36,066 nucleotides of DNA from Candidatus Pelethocola excrementipullorum (lineage in GTDB: Bacteria; Bacillota; Clostridia; Lachnospirales; Lachnospiraceae): NCBI GenBank assembly GCA_018714325.1, contig DVNN01000164.1, positions 1-36,066 on the forward strand, read 5' to 3'. Below the pieces are notes generated by a model, which was given only the letters and a program-made list of their open reading frames with translations, searched no databases and was not told the DNA's origin. Shown here one piece after another: positions 33,358 to 36,066 of the stretch (its first letter is position 1; every line of letters starts with the position of its first letter). The position numbers were made by a program, and so were the translations under genes.

Positions 33358-33405
33358 CAAATAAGACCCAGAAGAGATCAATCATTCTCTCCTGAGCCAT
33401 ATTTG
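33358..33405 (-). terminator. Terminator after the GH43 gene
   Basis: On the minus strand CAAATA.GGCTCAG.GAGAGA pairs with TCTCTT.CTGGGTC.TATTTG (several G-U pairs) around an 8-base loop, starting about 30 bases past the GH43 stop. The rest of the 33194-33436 gap is AT-rich and presumably includes the deacetylase promoter, which I could not place. Confidence 0.7.
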
Positions 33406-33436
33406 ACAATAAATAGATTTTCTCTGAATCAAAATA

Positions 33437-35002
33437 TTATTTCTCGATATATTCGAACCAATCGAAATCCCCATGGACTCCGTTGCCCTGCAGATCCTGG
33501 CAGCAAATGCCCACCATGGCACCTGCAAAACCATTTCCTTCCACTCTCTCGTCGGATAAGGTATGCATATCCAGCTCCTCTCCAGCCTTCACATACTCCG
33601 CCCCGTCCATGGAATAGTAAAACTGCAGTACGCCCCTTCTCACCTGGGCTTTCAGGTATACGGCACCTTCCTCCGGTATGCTGCAGCAGGGGCTGTCCTT
33701 TACCTCCTTATTCACCACAGAAGTTACCTGGATACAGCGGCCCAGTTCTTCATCCCTGGTAATCTTCACATAGTGGTAATTATCATAATTATAATAACAG
33801 GTCAGCCCTGCCATATGGTGATAATCTCCCGGGCAGAATTCCACCTTTGTAACAGCATCGTAATCAAATGCCTGCTGCCTTCTGGCCGCAAATGCCTGGC
33901 GATACTTGGATGACAGCGAATTGCCTCCACGAATCCTCAACCATCCCGGTCTGGAGGTAAGGTCCAATCCACAATTGCGGGCCGATTCTCTCAGGGTCAT
34001 GAACTCCCACGGAAGGCTTTCCCCCTCAAACTCCTCCCGAATCTTCTGCCGGGGCTCATCCGAAGGATCATCGGAGCAGTGATTTTCGAAGATTGTGAAT
34101 GGAAGACTTCCCCCTCCTGCCAGCTTAAACCATCCGTCTTCCGTCCATATGATATTCTGAATCGCGGTTTCCCGCCCCAGAATACTACACCCATCCACAG
34201 GTCTGGAACAGAGATGAGCCATAAACCAGCTGCCATCCGGGGCCTCTACCAGCTGCCCGTGACCAGCCCTCTGAATCGGGTAGTCCTCAGCTGCCTTTGA
34301 AGTGAGCATCGGATTTTGGGGATCCACCTCATAGGGGCCTGTTATGTTTTCTGATCTTGCTACGGTCACACAATGTCCGAATTCCGTACCGCCTTCCGCA
34401 CAGGTGAGATAATAGTAGCCATCCTTTTTCATCATATTAGGGCCTTCGGTGGTACCGATGGGACTCCCCTTAAAGATACGGTAAACCGGTCCCTTCAGTG
34501 CCTGTTGCGCCTCATCATATTCTTGAATATCCACGCCGCTGAACCGATTCTTATCCACTCTATGGTCTATGGTCATGTTCACAAGCCACTTTTTATCCCC
34601 ATCATGAAACAGGGACGGATCAAACCCGGAACAGTTCAGATACACCGGATCCGACCATGGCCCATCTATCTTCTCTGCTGTTACCAGAAAATTATGGGTA
34701 TCCTTGAATCTGGAGCGGTTGGTATAAACTATGGTATACAACAGATAAAAACGACCATTGTCATAGGTCAGGTTCGGAGCCCATATGCCGCAGGCCGTAT
34801 CGATCCCTTTCAGATCCAATTTACGGTCATCATTTAAGGCTGCCGCCACAAACTTCCAGTCCTTCAGATTCCTGGACTGGTAAATATTCACTCCGGGAAA
34901 CCATTCAAACGTTGATACTGCAATATAATAATCATCTCCTACCCTTACTATGGATGGATCTGGATTAAATCCCTTTAAAACAGGGTTCTGTATCTGGGCC
35001 AT
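33437..35002 (-). CDS. GH43 family beta-xylosidase
   Basis: 521 residues. The five-bladed propeller catalytic domain (about 1-310) has the general base Asp in GFNPDPSIVRVGDDYY, the pKa-modulating Asp in SGFDPSLFHDGDKKW and the general acid Glu in GTTEGPNMMKKDGYYYL. A C-terminal beta-sandwich (about 325-521, QAFAARRQQAFDYDA and NGVHGDFDWFEYI) is typical of GH43 xylosidases. No signal peptide: it would hydrolyse imported xylo-oligosaccharides in the cytoplasm. Starts 16 bases after the AraC-type regulator stop, with a AAGGAGAGG site, so both share a transcript. Arabinofuranosidase activity is an alternative within the family. Confidence 0.93.
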   Translation of the reverse strand: MAQIQNPVLKGFNPDPSIVRVGDDYYIAVSTFEWFPGVNIYQSRNLKDWKFVAAALNDDRKLDLKGIDTACGIWAPNLTYDNGRFYLLYTIVYTNRSRFKDTHNFLVTAEKIDGPWSDPVYLNCSGFDPSLFHDGDKKWLVNMTIDHRVDKNRFSGVDIQEYDEAQQALKGPVYRIFKGSPIGTTEGPNMMKKDGYYYLTCAEGGTEFGHCVTVARSENITGPYEVDPQNPMLTSKAAEDYPIQRAGHGQLVEAPDGSWFMAHLCSRPVDGCSILGRETAIQNIIWTEDGWFKLAGGGSLPFTIFENHCSDDPSDEPRQKIREEFEGESLPWEFMTLRESARNCGLDLTSRPGWLRIRGGNSLSSKYRQAFAARRQQAFDYDAVTKVEFCPGDYHHMAGLTCYYNYDNYHYVKITRDEELGRCIQVTSVVNKEVKDSPCCSIPEEGAVYLKAQVRRGVLQFYYSMDGAEYVKAGEELDMHTLSDERVEGNGFAGAMVGICCQDLQGNGVHGDFDWFEYIEK

Positions 35003-35018
35003 ATTACCTCTCCTTATC

Positions 35019-36066
35019 TCATGTTTTGTTCTTATTCCTATATTCTTTTGGCGTCATCTTATAATACTTTTTAAATAAGACACTGAAATATTGGGCGTTG
35101 GTGTATCCTATCTGTTCTGCTATCTCATAGGTCTTAAAGTTGGTATCGGCCAAAAGTCTGGCCGCATGCTCCATGCGCACCTTTATGATATAGTCGCTGA
35201 TATTCATGCCGGAATGCTTTTTAAACAATGTGCTTACATAATTAGCGGACAGATGAACCTGGGCTGCAATCTCTTCCAGCGACAGTTCCTCCCTGGCATA
35301 ACAGTCATCGATATAGCCTTTGACCTTAACAACCAGTTCCTCTATGGTCTCCTCCGCCGACATTTCAGGCCTGTAACCTAAGACAGGATACTCCTCTTTA
35401 GGGTATTCCTTGTCCAATATATCCCTCAAATGATTGACCTTCAGTGCTTCCATATAAGATTCATGTACGTGGTCGATGGTCTCATACCACCTTCCCATCC
35501 CTGCGTATAGATGAATATTTAATTCCGTTTGGAGCTTCAAAATCTCATGTTGCAGAAGATTGAGGATTTCCATCCCGTTGTCGCCCTGCTCATCCAGCAG
35601 AACCCCATTTAGATACTCTTTTCCCTGAAAGAAAGAGATTGCATATCCCGCCTCTTTACACCTTTTCCCAATCGTCTCCTCGATTGCCCGAAACCATTCT
35701 TTCGTCTGTACGAGAAATCGTATTTCATCCATGGACTTAAGGGACTCAATCTTAAATGAAACCGTGCCATACCGCCTGCAGTGGAGATCGATTCCCAAAT
35801 GCTCCGCCTGTTCTTCAATGGCCTTTCCCTCCAGCTTATTACAGCTGATCTCACGGAAAAAACTTCTTCTTTGCGCCTCAAGATTCTTTTCTTTCAGCCG
35901 TTCGCTTTCCGTCTCTGCCTCTATCTGTTTGACCGCACTTTGGACAGCTTCCAGCACCGCTTCATCACTTTCGTACTTTAGTACATACTGACAAACCCTG
36001 TATTCCAACGCCTTTTTCGCATATTCAAACTCCTCATAGGCGGTCAACAGGACAATCTTCACCTTC
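35019..36066 (-). CDS. AraC-type (YesN-like) response regulator, 5' end outside window
   Basis: The track starts at a GTG at 36062, but this is an internal valine: VKIVLLTAYEEFEYAKKAL is the second half of a receiver domain, so the gene extends past the window edge. The lost part carries the acidic pair and phospho-Asp. After a long helical linker region, the C-terminus (last 100 residues) has a double AraC helix-turn-helix: LSLEEIAAQVHLSANYVSTLFKKH and TYEIAEQIGYTNAQYFSVLFKKYYKMTPKEYR. It probably activates the following GH43 gene in response to xylo-oligosaccharides, working with a YesM-type kinase encoded beyond the edge. Confidence 0.93.
   Translation of the reverse strand, partial: KVKIVLLTAYEEFEYAKKALEYRVCQYVLKYESDEAVLEAVQSAVKQIEAETESERLKEKNLEAQRRSFFREISCNKLEGKAIEEQAEHLGIDLHCRRYGTVSFKIESLKSMDEIRFLVQTKEWFRAIEETIGKRCKEAGYAISFFQGKEYLNGVLLDEQGDNGMEILNLLQHEILKLQTELNIHLYAGMGRWYETIDHVHESYMEALKVNHLRDILDKEYPKEEYPVLGYRPEMSAEETIEELVVKVKGYIDDCYAREELSLEEIAAQVHLSANYVSTLFKKHSGMNISDYIIKVRMEHAARLLADTNFKTYEIAEQIGYTNAQYFSVLFKKYYKMTPKEYRNKNKT

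Overview
The window reads as a chromosomal segment of a Gram-positive anaerobe of the Clostridia, most likely a Lachnospiraceae-type gut or rumen bacterium. The evidence is the gene families present: rubrerythrin, a long-form hibernation factor, tandem-OB SSB, DUF975 and DUF4190 proteins, a YesM/YesN-type two-component style, GH94 and GH43 enzymes, and an L-box in front of dapA. Strong AGGAGG ribosome sites and TTGACA/TATAAT-like promoters agree. GC content looks to be in the low 40s by eye. No rRNA, tRNA, CRISPR array or intact transposase was seen.

Layout. 1-3433 (minus): a lantibiotic-immunity-type ABC transporter (ATPase and two permeases) followed by its OmpR-type response regulator and a histidine kinase cut by the window edge; no lantibiotic structural or modification gene is visible. 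3434-3844: an intergenic stretch with the transporter promoter and a 57-base palindrome that looks like two facing IS3/IS150-type ends. 3845-9670 (minus): a phosphorolytic sugar locus, GH94 phosphorylase (closest by eye to diacetylchitobiose phosphorylase), phosphohexomutase, then a YesM-type kinase with no adjacent regulator. 9955-14349 (plus): DUF4190 and DUF975 membrane proteins, then trkA-trkH potassium uptake. 14411-17929 (minus): an ACT-domain regulator, homoserine dehydrogenase, a phosphoglycerate-mutase-like protein that may be the missing homoserine kinase, and a DUF2752 protein. 18113-19223 (minus): prfB with its programmed +1 frameshift, split in the ORF track. 19403-19999 (plus): rubrerythrin. 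20092-23353 (minus): secA and hpf. 23567-25390 (minus): a eukaryotic-type HisA behind an S66 LD-carboxypeptidase/MccF-like peptidase. 25599-28090 (minus): lysine riboswitch, dapA, dapB and an Asn-rich lipoprotein. 28163-28795 (minus): a two-OB-fold SSB-like protein. 29274-31100 (plus): typA/bipA after a long structured leader. 31166-31380: a hairpin-rich repeat running into the end of a His/Cys-rich gene (31325-31852, minus) whose promoter sits between two perfect inverted operator copies. 32054-33175 (minus): membrane-anchored polysaccharide deacetylase with wall-binding repeats. 33437-36066 (minus): an AraC-type response regulator (cut by the window edge) and a GH43 beta-xylosidase.

Most of the window is housekeeping and biosynthesis: threonine/methionine and lysine branches of the aspartate pathway, translation termination and hibernation, protein export, and potassium uptake. 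The accessory parts are the antimicrobial-peptide sensing/detoxification module, two glycan-use loci with two-component control, and the putative metal-handling His/Cys-rich protein. That last locus, with its palindromic operator pair and the structured repeat that supplies its C-terminus, is the best candidate for something undescribed.
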